A DNA stretch of 64,000 nt from Mycolicibacterium sp. CBMA 234 (GTDB lineage Bacteria; Actinomycetota; Actinomycetes; Mycobacteriales; Mycobacteriaceae), in assembly GCF_009729415.1 (NCBI RefSeq), contig NZ_MPKW01000009.1, forward strand, positions 124,001-188,000, read 5' to 3'. This document shows positions 1-8,113 of this stretch, one piece after another. The position numbers and the translations under genes were made by a program. The stretch's first letter is position 1; each line of letters begins with the position of its first letter. The notes below the pieces were generated by a model. It was not told the DNA's origin. It was given only the letters and a program-made list of their open reading frames with translations, and made no database searches.

Positions 1-198
1 TTGAGGCGAGGTGACGACGACGATCGGCGGCATCATCCAGCGCGGCGCAATCCGGACGGTGGTGACCGGCCCGCCGGCGTCCCGGAATGTCTCACATCCG
101 CTGTGTGCGACCTGGATTGCGGCAACGCGCTCGCGCAGACTCAGTGGGGTGTCGGGGGCCAGCGGCAGCCCGCCGACATCCGTTGCATCGGTTGACAC
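1..198 (-). CDS. Cytochrome P450, N-terminal 66 codons (cut by window edge)
   Basis: The first 66 codons of a P450 read leftward out of the window from a GTG at 198-196. The visible part has the proline-rich hinge LPLAPDTPLSL, an RDAGGPVT segment and a strand ending VVVTSPQ. It aligns without gaps to the N-terminus of the complete P450 at 38565-39953 ([26 protein letters not shown]), so the two are paralogues. The heme-binding Cys and I-helix lie outside the window. It starts 27 bp after the SDR stop and is probably the third gene of the leftward operon from 1774. The family call is secure; subfamily and substrate cannot be given. Confidence 0.8.
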   Translation of the reverse strand, partial: MSTDATDVGGLPLAPDTPLSLRERVAAIQVAHSGCETFRDAGGPVTTVRIAPRWMMPPIVVVTSPQ

Positions 199-225
199 TG
201 TCGGCTTCCTTGTCAGATTTCGTGG

Positions 226-1149
226 TCAGATGTCGAACCGGACACCGGTGTGGTGTTCGGCGGCAACCCAATTCGCGGTCATCAGGACCGGGTCGGTGGC
301 GACCCGGCCGGGTTTGGCCCCGGCAGGCAGGCCACGCATCCCGAAGAGCCGGTCAGGCCCGTAGTAACCGCCGCCGGTCACGTCGTCAGAGGCGACGGCG
401 TAGACGATCGACAATGCCGCGACATCGGCCGGCTGCCCGATGGCCCGGCACGAGGCGCGCCAGGAGACGTCGCCCCACTTGCGGCCGGAATGCATGCCGG
501 CGTCGGTGTCGGCCCAACCAGGTTGTGCGGAAATCGATTTGACGATCCTGCCGGCCTCGTCGAGACGACGTTGCAGCTGGTTGGCGAACAACAGGTTGGC
601 GAGCTTGGCCTGGCAGTACGCATCGAACGCGGAGTACCTGCGGGTGCGCCACCCGGGATCAGTGGGCGCCAGCTTGCCGAATCCCGGCCGGCCCACGAAC
701 TCGTGGGCACGGCTGGTGACCACCACGACGCGGTCAGTGATGCGGTTGAGGAGGTGCCCGACCAACGCGAAATGGCCGAGATGGTTGATGCCGGTGTGCA
801 ATTCGAAACCGTCGGCGGTCAGTCCCCACGGCACATGGCACACGCCGGCGAGGGCGATGACCGCGTCGACGGATCCGCACGCCGCCGCCGCCGACTTGAT
901 GGAATCCAGATCGGCCAGGTCGACGTTGAGAGTCTGTGCGGCAGGACCGATTTCGGCGGCCAGTGCTTCCGCCTGCGCAGGGCGGCGGCACGCCAGAATG
1001 ACCTGGGCTCCCGCACCCGCCAGGTGCCGCGCGGTGGCGGCGCCGAGACCACCGTTGGCGCCGGTGATCAGGACGGTCCGGCCGGTCTGGTCAGGAATGT
1101 GCGCGCCGAGCCAGTCCTTGGCGGCGTCGGAGTTGATCGACCGCGCCAT
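226..1149 (-). CDS. Short-chain dehydrogenase/reductase, retinol-dehydrogenase-like
   Basis: A 307-aa NAD(P)-dependent SDR. The Rossmann glycine motif TGANGGLG is at residues 29-36, the catalytic Ser near 146 (VVVVTSRAH), and Tyr178/Lys182 in YCQAK. The usual NNAG motif after beta-4 reads ALAGVC (99-104), a relaxed form. The long C-terminal extension and SRAH segment resemble the RDH/WW-oxidoreductase type of SDR acting on lipophilic alcohols. It lies 1 bp after the thioesterase stop and 27 bp before the P450 fragment, so co-transcription is likely. An oxidation step on a hydrophobic alcohol or ketone is inferred from this company. Confidence 0.88.
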   Translation of the reverse strand: MARSINSDAAKDWLGAHIPDQTGRTVLITGANGGLGAATARHLAGAGAQVILACRRPAQAEALAAEIGPAAQTLNVDLADLDSIKSAAAACGSVDAVIALAGVCHVPWGLTADGFELHTGINHLGHFALVGHLLNRITDRVVVVTSRAHEFVGRPGFGKLAPTDPGWRTRRYSAFDAYCQAKLANLLFANQLQRRLDEAGRIVKSISAQPGWADTDAGMHSGRKWGDVSWRASCRAIGQPADVAALSIVYAVASDDVTGGGYYGPDRLFGMRGLPAGAKPGRVATDPVLMTANWVAAEHHTGVRFDI

Positions 1150-1150
1150 G

Positions 1151-1774
1151 CTAGCCGCGGGCCCACTTGGGCTGGATGAACACGCCCTCGGCTTCGATGG
1201 TCACACCCTGGTCGTCGGCGATGTGGGCGACCCCGAAGGCCTTGAAGCCTTCGGTCCGGACGATTCGTGCTTCGGCCCGCAACTTGCCCAGCGGGGTGGG
1301 CCGTACGTACCGCACATTTATGGTGCCGGTGAACCGGGTGGTGCCATCGTTTGATGCGACTTCACCCAGCACGTGGTCGAGGATCATCGCGCAGACGCCG
1401 CCGTGCACATGGTTCGGCGGACCCTCGTAGGCGGCGCCGAGGGAGAACTCGGACCAGACGTAGTCCGTCGATTCGAGGACGACGGTCAGGGGTGGTGCAA
1501 CCGGGTTGCGCAGCCCCACAACGGCATTGGTCCACGGCAGCCACTCGCCTTCGGTGGTGAAGCGCAGGCCCCAGGTTTTCACCAGCTGCTTGGAGCGCAA
1601 ACGCGCAGTGGCCGAGTCGATTTCGGCTTTCGCTGCCGCGACGGTATCGGCGTCGACGTCGCTGCGGGCGGTCGCCTCCATCAGTTCGCGGACCGATTCG
1701 GTCAGGGGGCCGAAGACGGCTCGAAGGCGTTCTGCTTCCTCGGGGCTGATGGCGTCCACAGTCAAGTCGAGCAT
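1151..1774 (-). CDS. PaaI-family (hotdog fold) thioesterase
   Basis: A 207-aa protein with an alpha-helical N-terminal part (1-65) and a single hotdog domain. The domain carries the PaaI/YbgC-type active-site segment HVHGGVCAMILDH (HGG 124-126, Asp133). Family members hydrolyse acyl-CoA or aryl-CoA thioesters. It is first in the leftward operon with the SDR and P450. A KstR-type box (1783-1796) sits 8 bp upstream of its ATG, suggesting induction by a sterol-derived acyl-CoA. The substrate is not predictable from sequence. Confidence 0.85.
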   Translation of the reverse strand: MLDLTVDAISPEEAERLRAVFGPLTESVRELMEATARSDVDADTVAAAKAEIDSATARLRSKQLVKTWGLRFTTEGEWLPWTNAVVGLRNPVAPPLTVVLESTDYVWSEFSLGAAYEGPPNHVHGGVCAMILDHVLGEVASNDGTTRFTGTINVRYVRPTPLGKLRAEARIVRTEGFKAFGVAHIADDQGVTIEAEGVFIQPKWARG

Positions 1775-1782
1775 GTCGCTAC

Positions 1783-1796
1783 TAGAACATGTTCCA
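1783..1796. promoter_or_regulatory. KstR-type operator upstream of thioesterase
   Basis: TAGAACATGTTCCA fits the KstR consensus TNNAACNNGTTNNA at every fixed position and has the perfect core palindrome GAACATGTTC. It ends 8 bp from the thioesterase start, where a repressor would block initiation. KstR is the TetR-type cholesterol-catabolism repressor of mycobacteria. Binding here is inferred. Confidence 0.65.
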
Positions 1797-1996
1797 CTGG
1801 ATGCTGTCGAGCCCAGTGTTTGCTGTGAGTGTGGACGAGGATTTGCCAGCGTGGTCGGTGACGCCGATTTCTGGGAGAAGTCTGGGAATGGATTTGTGGC
1901 ATGAATCGACGTCGCCCGAAACTCGGTTATTGGTTGCGCGGCAACGTGGTTACCGTGGCGAACGGGCTCACGCTCGGTGTTGCGGGGTGTAACAAT

Positions 1997-2020
1997 TGCA
2001 ACAAGTTCTAACTAGTTCGC
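1997..2020. promoter_or_regulatory. Two overlapping KstR-type boxes before the thiolase operon
   Basis: TGCAACAAGTTCTA (1997-2010) matches TNNAACNNGTTNNA fully. TCTAACTAGTTCGC (2007-2020) overlaps it and matches except for the last base. They abut candidate -10 hexamers at 2021-2032, so a bound repressor would cover the -35 region of the thiolase promoter. Confidence 0.6.
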
Positions 2021-2235
2021 TAAATTCATAATTAACACTTGGACGTCGATATTTACGCTAAACGAAATATAGGCCGCACGGATATTGCGTGCTACAAACT
2101 ATTGCCGTTAGTTGCTGATATCAGCTCAACGAAGAACAGCCATGCCGTTATGTCCGCGCGCACCCGACAGTTCTCAGCAGTCCGCGGATTGCGCGGTGCC
2201 GCAAGTGGACGACGTTGCCGAGGAGGGCAAGAACC

Positions 2236-3402
2236 TTGACCAATCCAGTAGTCGTTGCGTACGCGCGAACCCCGTTCACGCGTTCGCTGGTAGGCGGACT
2301 GGCCAACGTTTCCGAGTTCGAGCTCGCGAGCACGGTGATCCGCGAGGTGATCGACCGGTCCGGCGTCAACCCGGAGTGGATCGACAACATCGTGATGGGC
2401 GAGGTCCTGCAGGGCGGCGGCTGCATCGCCCGGTACTCGGCGCTGGACATGGGGCTCCCCTTGGACACTCCGGCGGTCGCGGTCGGAGGGTGGTGCGCGT
2501 CGGGAATGCTGGCGATGCATCAGGCGGTGGCGACCATCAAGGCGGGCATGGGCAAGTGCGTCATCGCTGGCGGCCTGAACACGCCGTCGGCGTCGCCGCT
2601 GGCTGGTCCACAATTCGCGGCCACCGGCATCACCGACACCAAGATCGCCCCGATGCACCCCGGTATCGGAGAAATGCCGGCCCTCGACCTGGCTCGCACC
2701 CTCGGCGAAGGCACCGCCCGGAAGTTCGGCCTCACCCGCGAAGAGGTCGACGAATGGTCTGCCCGCGCGCACACCCTGGCCTCCGACGCCATCGACGGTG
2801 GCGTGCTGGATGTGGAGAAGGTCGCCGTAACAGTCGACGGCACAGCCGTTTTCGCCGACGAACTCCCGTGCCGCGAATTCACCATGGCGAACCTTTCCGC
2901 ATTGACCTCGTTCCTCGGCGAGGACTGCACGGTGACGCCGGGCAATCAGACGGGCCTCACCGACGGTGCCGCCGCAATGATGATCTGTGACAGGGATTTT
3001 GCGGACGTGCACGGCCTGACCCCGTTGGCCGAGATCGTCGGCTGGTCGATCGTCGGCTCCGCGCCGGAGCGCGCCACCGAGGCGGCGATCACCGCAACCC
3101 GGCGTGCCCTGGACACTGCCGGTACCAGCGTCGATGCCGTCGACCTGTACGACGTCCACGACTCCTACGCCTCGATTGGCATCGCCTACGAACGCTCGCT
3201 GAACATCTGCCGTGACAAGCTCAACGTGCACGGCGGCGGCCTGGCGCTCGGCCACCCCTACGGTGCCTCCGGTACCCGCGTAGCGGGCACCTTGATCAAC
3301 GAACTGCAGCGCCGTGGCGGTGGTGTCGGCGCCGGTGCCATCGTCAGCGCGGGCGGCCTGGGAGCCGCCGTCGTGCTCAACGTCTTCCCTCCGGCTGCGT
3401 GA
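2236..3402 (+). CDS. Thiolase-family protein with altered active site
   Basis: A 388-aa protein with full-length thiolase fold. The nucleophile is Cys87 in GGWCASG, and the C-terminal GHP loop has His340 in GLALGHPYG. Two catalytic positions differ. The NEAF motif is VHDSY (307-311), resembling the HDCF motif of SCP2-type thiolases but without its Cys. The C-terminal Cys of CxGGG is Ser371 (VSAGGLG). It may therefore make or break C-C bonds without the usual acid-base Cys, or bind rather than cleave acyl-CoA. The TTG at 2236 is chosen because AGGAGG (2221-2226) sits 9 nt upstream; an in-frame TTG at 2215 has no ribosome-binding site. It heads an operon with the MMPL gene (7-bp gap), preceded by KstR-like boxes. 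Confidence 0.87.
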   Translation: MTNPVVVAYARTPFTRSLVGGLANVSEFELASTVIREVIDRSGVNPEWIDNIVMGEVLQGGGCIARYSALDMGLPLDTPAVAVGGWCASGMLAMHQAVATIKAGMGKCVIAGGLNTPSASPLAGPQFAATGITDTKIAPMHPGIGEMPALDLARTLGEGTARKFGLTREEVDEWSARAHTLASDAIDGGVLDVEKVAVTVDGTAVFADELPCREFTMANLSALTSFLGEDCTVTPGNQTGLTDGAAAMMICDRDFADVHGLTPLAEIVGWSIVGSAPERATEAAITATRRALDTAGTSVDAVDLYDVHDSYASIGIAYERSLNICRDKLNVHGGGLALGHPYGASGTRVAGTLINELQRRGGGVGAGAIVSAGGLGAAVVLNVFPPAA

Positions 3403-3409
3403 CGCGACG

Positions 3410-5635
3410 ATGCTCGATCTGATCTCGCGCGCGGTAATCGCCGCGCCCAAACGGATTCTGCTCGCCACGGTCGTGCTGATGTCGCTCTTCGGGATACTGT
3501 CCGCGCCCGTGGCGGACATGCTCGGCGCGGGCGGATTCACCGATCCGGATGCCCAGTCCAACCGGGCCAACAAGGTGCTCACCGAAGAGTTCCACCGTGG
3601 CTTCGTGAACCTCAACCTGCTGGTGCAGGCCAGAGACCCGGGGGTACCGGTGACCGCCGCCCCTCTGCGGGCTCAGGTGGACAGGTTGGTCACCGAGCTG
3701 CGCGGCACTGAGCACGTTGCCCGGGTGCTGTCGCCGTTCGAAGCTCCCGATCCTGTCGCAGCCGGCCTGGTGAGCAAGGACGGGCACTCGGCACTGGTCA
3801 TCGCCTTCATGGACGGCAATGAGACGACGGGCATCGCGTACTCCACAGCACTGGTGGAACGTTATGTCGGTCAACGGGATCCGGGAATCACCATCTCCGC
3901 GGGCGGACCCGGCTCGGTGTATGCCGAGGTCAACAAGCAGAGCCGGCACGATCTGACCCTCAGTGAGGCGATCGTCCTGCCGCTGACGTTCCTGGTCCTG
4001 GTGTGGGTGTTCGGCGGGGTGGTCGCGGCCCTGGTGCCGCTGGCGGTCGGCGCGTTCGCCATCTCGGGTTCGGTTGCCATCCTCCGGGTGCTGGCCGAAT
4101 TCGTCGACGTCTCGGTGTTCGCGCTCAACCTCGCAGTGGCGTTGGGATTGGCGCTGGCGATCGACTACTCGCTGCTGCTGGTGAGCCGGTACCGAGAGGA
4201 GATCGGCGACGGCTCCCATCCCGAGGAAGCGTTGCGGCGCACCATGCGCACCGCCGGCCGCACGGTGGTGTTCTCAGCGGCGACGGTGGCGCTGTGTCTC
4301 GCGACCATGGCGGTCTTCCCGATGTACTTCCTGCGGTCATTCGCGTACGGCGCAGTGTCGGTGGTGGCGATGGCCGCACTCGCGGCACTGGTGATCACGC
4401 CGGCCGCCATCCGGGTCGCCGGCGCGCGGATCGGCAAGCCGGGCAAGCGTGGTCCGCTCACCGAATCACGCTGGTATACCTGGACTCACGCGGTGATGCG
4501 CCGGCCGAGGGTCGCGGCGGCGGTCACCCTCATTCCGCTCGTCGTCGTCGGACTGCCGTTCCTCAACATCAAGTTCGGCTTCCCCGATGACCGCATCCTG
4601 CCGACCACGTCGTCGGCCCGGCAGGTGGGCGATCACATCCGCAGTGACTTCACTCAGGACGCCGGCCTGCCGGTGCACATCGTCCTGTTGCACGACAACG
4701 GTTCGCGGGACAACGCCGCCATCGATGCCTACGCGGCGGAGCTGTCCAGGGTGCCGACCGTGGTGGCGGCGGCAGGGCCGGAGGCTACCTACGCGGGCGG
4801 GCGTGCAGTCGGGCCCGCTGGGCACGAGGCCGGTACCGGTAGCGATGCCAGCTTCCTCACGGTGACCACGACGACGGTGCCCTTCAGCGCGGCATCCGAT
4901 GAAGCGCTGGACCGGTTGCACGCCGTGCCGCCGCCGGCCGGCATGACGCCCTTGTTCACCGGTGCCGCACAGTCCAACCGGGATGGCGTCGAGGCCATCG
5001 TCACCCGAGTGCCGACCATGCTTGGGCTGATCGCCGTGGTGATGTTCGTCCTGCTGTTCCTGCTGAGCGGCAGCGTCATCATCCCGCTGAAAGCGTTGGT
5101 GCTCAACGCCTTGTCCCTCACCGCGACGTTCGGTGCATTGGTGTGGATCTTCCAGGAGGGCCACCTCGGCGGCCTCGGTACCACGGTGGTGGGCTCGCTG
5201 GTGTCGACCATGCCGGTGCTGATGTTCTGCGTCGCGTTCGGTCTATCGATGGACTACGAGGTGTTCATCATCGCCCGGATTCGCGAATTCTGGCTCGCCT
5301 CAGATAAGTCTGATGCGGCTGGTCGTGAGTCGGTGGCCCTGGGCCTCGCCGGAACCGGCCGGATCGTCACTGCTGCGGCACTCGTCATGGCGATCACGTT
5401 CGCCGGGCTGGTGGCCTCACAGGTGTCGTTCCTGCGCATCTTCGGCTTCGGGCTGGCGGTCGCAATCCTGGTGGATGCCATCGTGATCCGGACCGTGCTG
5501 TTGCCGGCCGTCATGGTGATGCTGGGCAAGGCGAACTGGTGGGCACCCGCGCCGCTGGCCCGCCTGCATGCCCGCATCGGCCTCAATGAGGCTGCGCCGT
5601 CCAGCAATTCGTCAGTTCCAGCGGAAGTCGGGTAA
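3410..5635 (+). CDS. MMPL/RND-family membrane transporter
   Basis: A 741-aa integral membrane protein with the duplicated RND layout: one N-terminal helix, a periplasmic loop, five helices, then the same pattern again. Helix-4-like signatures GLALAIDYSLLLVSR and FGLSMDYEVFIIAR carry the conserved Asp-Tyr pairs of MMPL proteins that relay protons. Mycobacterial MmpL proteins export lipids and siderophores. The ATG at 3410 is taken because upstream in-frame ATGs lie inside the thiolase gene. It lies 7 bp after the thiolase stop, and its own TAA overlaps the next ATG by 1 bp. The cargo is probably a product of the neighbouring lipid enzymes (inference). Confidence 0.9.
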   Translation: MLDLISRAVIAAPKRILLATVVLMSLFGILSAPVADMLGAGGFTDPDAQSNRANKVLTEEFHRGFVNLNLLVQARDPGVPVTAAPLRAQVDRLVTELRGTEHVARVLSPFEAPDPVAAGLVSKDGHSALVIAFMDGNETTGIAYSTALVERYVGQRDPGITISAGGPGSVYAEVNKQSRHDLTLSEAIVLPLTFLVLVWVFGGVVAALVPLAVGAFAISGSVAILRVLAEFVDVSVFALNLAVALGLALAIDYSLLLVSRYREEIGDGSHPEEALRRTMRTAGRTVVFSAATVALCLATMAVFPMYFLRSFAYGAVSVVAMAALAALVITPAAIRVAGARIGKPGKRGPLTESRWYTWTHAVMRRPRVAAAVTLIPLVVVGLPFLNIKFGFPDDRILPTTSSARQVGDHIRSDFTQDAGLPVHIVLLHDNGSRDNAAIDAYAAELSRVPTVVAAAGPEATYAGGRAVGPAGHEAGTGSDASFLTVTTTTVPFSAASDEALDRLHAVPPPAGMTPLFTGAAQSNRDGVEAIVTRVPTMLGLIAVVMFVLLFLLSGSVIIPLKALVLNALSLTATFGALVWIFQEGHLGGLGTTVVGSLVSTMPVLMFCVAFGLSMDYEVFIIARIREFWLASDKSDAAGRESVALGLAGTGRIVTAAALVMAITFAGLVASQVSFLRIFGFGLAVAILVDAIVIRTVLLPAVMVMLGKANWWAPAPLARLHARIGLNEAAPSSNSSVPAEVG

Positions 5636-6609
5636 TGAATCAGATGGCTACGCGAAGTCTGCTGCTGACCGGTGCCACCTCCGGGTTGGGGCTCGGGCTG
5701 GCGCAGCGGGTAATGGGGCAGCCGGGCTGGACGTCGGTGCTTCTGGTGCGCAACGTCGCACGGGGCGAAGAACTCAAGCGCATGCTCGGTGACCGTGTCG
5801 TCGACGGCCGCGCCCACATCGTGGTCTGCGACCAGGGCAGCCAGAACAGCGTGCGTGCAGCTGCCGCCGAGATTGCCGGCCTGGTGGCGGACGGGGCCAT
5901 CCCGCCCCTCAGCACCGTCGTCCTCAATGCCGCGGTGCTGCGCAACGACGCCCGGGAGCTCAGCGTCGACGGCATCGAATTGACTGTAGCCACCAACCTT
6001 TTCGGGCCGCACGCGCTGCTGGCGCGGCTCAGTCCGCTATTCGCCGAGCAGGCACGCATCATGATCGTCGGTTCGCCGACCATTAGGCAGACCCTGTTCC
6101 AGCGGCTGGCGCGGGTGAAGACCGCGGAGTGGCAACCGCTCGCGGAGCAGTGCCTGCCCAGCGATGACGGCGTCCAGGCCTACGCGCGCACCAAGCTCGG
6201 CCTGTTCTACCTGTCCCGAGCAGCGGGGTGGCTGGTGCCCGCCGACATGTCCGCGGCGTATTTCGATCCGGGCGTGATGCCGGGGACGAACATCCTCCGG
6301 GAACGTGGCACGTTCAGCCAGGTCTACTGGCGGCGGGTGCTGCCGTACATCGCATGGACGTTCGGCGGCGTCACCGTCGGCCGCGGTGCGCGGTCGATGT
6401 CTCCCTATGTGCTGCACCAGAAGTCGATGGGCGACAGCGGTTTCCTCTCAGTCAAGTGGGGTAAGCGGGCACCGGCCGTCGACCCGGCGCGGGTGCACGA
6501 GTACTTCGTCGAGGCGAACGACATCACCGGAATTGGTGAGTCCGACGCCGCCCCGTGGTGGTCGCAACCGGACCGCCTACTCGGCCAGGCGGTCGGACCG
6601 CGCGCCTGA
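5635..6609 (+). CDS. Short-chain dehydrogenase/reductase
   Basis: A 324-aa SDR with TGATSGLG (12-19), catalytic Ser147, Tyr183 and Lys187 (YARTK). The layout is that of RDH/protochlorophyllide-reductase-like SDRs, with a long C-terminal tail after the catalytic lysine. The ATG overlaps the MMPL stop (taatg) and its TGA overlaps the next ATG, so translation of the three genes is coupled. Substrate unknown. Confidence 0.87.
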   Translation: MNQMATRSLLLTGATSGLGLGLAQRVMGQPGWTSVLLVRNVARGEELKRMLGDRVVDGRAHIVVCDQGSQNSVRAAAAEIAGLVADGAIPPLSTVVLNAAVLRNDARELSVDGIELTVATNLFGPHALLARLSPLFAEQARIMIVGSPTIRQTLFQRLARVKTAEWQPLAEQCLPSDDGVQAYARTKLGLFYLSRAAGWLVPADMSAAYFDPGVMPGTNILRERGTFSQVYWRRVLPYIAWTFGGVTVGRGARSMSPYVLHQKSMGDSGFLSVKWGKRAPAVDPARVHEYFVEANDITGIGESDAAPWWSQPDRLLGQAVGPRA

Positions 6610-7607
6610 TGGCACCGCGCAAGTCGCTGGTCATGGGAGCCAGTGGCTTCCTCGGTTCCCATGTGACGCGTCAGCTCGTCGAGCGCGGCGACGACGTCCG
6701 GGTGCTGCTGCGGGAGAGCAGCTCGACCCGGGGGATCGACGACCTCGACGTTGAGCGTTGCTACGGAGACATTTTCGATGACGACGCCGTACGGGCCGCG
6801 ATGTCCGACCGGGATGTCGTCTTTTACTGCGTCGTCGATGCCCGGGCCATGCTGCCCGACCCGGCCCCGTTGTTCCGAACCAACGTCGAAGGCCTGCGCC
6901 GGGTGCTGGACATCGCGGTGGCCGCCGACCTGGACAAGTTCGTGTTCGTCAGCACCATCTGCACCATCGCAGTCAGCGCTGACGGCAGCGCGGTCACCGA
7001 GGAGACGCCGTTCAATTGGGCGGACAAAGGCGGTGACTACGTCCAATCACGCCGCACCGCAGAGCAACTCGTGCTGGACGCTGTCAGTGAACGCGGATTG
7101 CCTGCCGTCGCGATGTGCGTGTCGAACACCTACGGACCGCGGGATTGGCAGCCGACGCCGCACGGGGAGGTGGTCGCGCGCACCGCGCTCGGCAAGATGC
7201 GGTTCTACGCCGCTGGGGCGGCCGCAGAGGTGGTGGGTATCGAGGACGCGGCGCGAGCACTGCTCCTTGCCGCCGACTACGGGCGCGTCGGGCAGCGCTA
7301 CATCATCTCGGAAAGCTACCTGCCGCTGCGCACCATCCTGGAGACGACGGCCGCTGAAACCGGTGTTCGGCCACCGCGATTCGGCGTTCCCAAGGCTGCC
7401 ATGTATGCGGGGGCTTATGCCTCGCTGCCGCTACGCCTGGTGAGCCCGCGCCGCGTGCCGCCGTTGCTCACGATCACCCGCCTGCTGCACGTGACCTCAC
7501 CGGCGGACAACAGCAAGGCACGTCGGGAGTTGGGGTGGGAACCGGAGCCGACGGTGAATGCCATTCGACGCGCGGCCCGGTTCTACGCCGACAATCAATT
7601 GGCCTGA
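6609..7607 (+). CDS. Extended SDR, NAD-dependent epimerase/3beta-HSD-like, YxxxR active site
   Basis: A 332-aa extended SDR. GASGFLG (10-16) binds the dinucleotide. The tail (ARRELGWEPEPTV) is typical of dihydroflavonol reductase, 3beta-hydroxysteroid dehydrogenase and epimerase relatives. Tyr144 starts the catalytic motif, but the lysine is replaced by Arg148 (YVQSR). The start overlaps the preceding stop (tgatg). The 3' end overlaps the convergent KSI-like gene by 13 bp. It may be a reductase with altered chemistry or an NAD-binding protein with reduced catalysis. Confidence 0.83.
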   Translation: MAPRKSLVMGASGFLGSHVTRQLVERGDDVRVLLRESSSTRGIDDLDVERCYGDIFDDDAVRAAMSDRDVVFYCVVDARAMLPDPAPLFRTNVEGLRRVLDIAVAADLDKFVFVSTICTIAVSADGSAVTEETPFNWADKGGDYVQSRRTAEQLVLDAVSERGLPAVAMCVSNTYGPRDWQPTPHGEVVARTALGKMRFYAAGAAAEVVGIEDAARALLLAADYGRVGQRYIISESYLPLRTILETTAAETGVRPPRFGVPKAAMYAGAYASLPLRLVSPRRVPPLLTITRLLHVTSPADNSKARRELGWEPEPTVNAIRRAARFYADNQLA

Positions 7608-8017
7608 TTGGCTGGCTCCTCGAACTTCATGGCCTCGAGGTTCCAGTAGCCGCGCAGGTTCGTGATGAGCCCCTCGGCGTTGACCTTGTAGGTGAAGGGG
7701 CCGCGGACGGTGGCCACGAAGCCATTGGGGAATTCGGTGCGCAGCACCAGGATGTAGGCGATCTCGTTGGGCGAGCTGGACGGGAACGTCTCCTCGCAGG
7801 TGACCGTCAGCTGGTTGGGCCCGATGTTGGTGTCGTAGAAGGCAGCAAGCGCCTCCTTGCCCTTCACGCCGGTGCCGTCCGGGTTGGTGACGGACGTGCC
7901 GATCGGGTCTTCGACGACGATGTCGTCGGCCATCAGGGCCAGCCAGCCCTCGCGGTCGTGACTCTGCACGCAACGCCACGACGACTGTGACGCGATGACA
8001 ACTGGGTTCTCGGACAA
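7595..8017 (-). CDS. SnoaL/NTF2-like ketosteroid-isomerase homologue (Rv0760c-like)
   Basis: A 140-aa single alpha+beta-barrel NTF2-like domain matching in position and sequence the M. tuberculosis Rv0760c family of steroid delta-isomerase-like proteins. The acidic ADDIVVEDP segment near residues 29-37 lines the pocket in this family. Translation starts at TTG (8017), with AAGGA 6 nt upstream. It is the last gene of the leftward cyp51 operon, separated from adhB by a 20-bp-stem hairpin. Steroid binding is likely; isomerase activity is uncertain. Confidence 0.85.
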   Translation of the reverse strand: MSENPVVIASQSSWRCVQSHDREGWLALMADDIVVEDPIGTSVTNPDGTGVKGKEALAAFYDTNIGPNQLTVTCEETFPSSSPNEIAYILVLRTEFPNGFVATVRGPFTYKVNAEGLITNLRGYWNLEAMKFEEPANQAN

Positions 8018-8039
8018 GGGTTTTCCTTACGTAGATATG

Positions 8040-8098
8040 CCGAAACTGCATTCCGGCAGCCGGTTAGTCGAACTTTTCCTGCCGGAATGCAGTTTCGG
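8040..8098. repeat. Perfect 20-bp inverted repeat inside the operon
   Basis: Arms 8040-8059 and 8079-8098 are exact reverse complements around a 19-nt loop; the left arm begins CCGAAACTGCATTCCGGC. It fills most of the gap between adhB (stop 8114) and the KSI-like gene. There is no U-tract, so it is either a mycobacterial-type hairpin terminator/attenuator lowering downstream expression, an mRNA-stability element, or a dispersed palindromic repeat. Confidence 0.85.
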
Positions 8099-8113
8099 GT
8101 TAGAACGTCTCGC

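Larger units (their letters stand above)
1775..2235. other. 461-bp divergent intergenic region, AT-rich core
   Basis: The gap separates the leftward thioesterase operon from the rightward thiolase operon. Roughly 1985-2130 is much richer in A+T than the rest of the window. It holds KstR-like boxes at 1783-1796 and 1997-2020 and candidate -10 elements TAAATT (2021-2026) and CATAAT (2027-2032) directly after the second group. If these are used, the thiolase mRNA has a leader of about 200 nt. I see no convincing ORF; a 67-codon plus-strand frame at 1789-1992 has no ribosome-binding site or recognisable product. Confidence 0.6.

Noticed and set aside
1789..1992. 67-codon plus-strand frame in the thioesterase/thiolase gap
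   Set aside because: No ribosome-binding site, no recognisable product, and it lies across a probable promoter/operator region.
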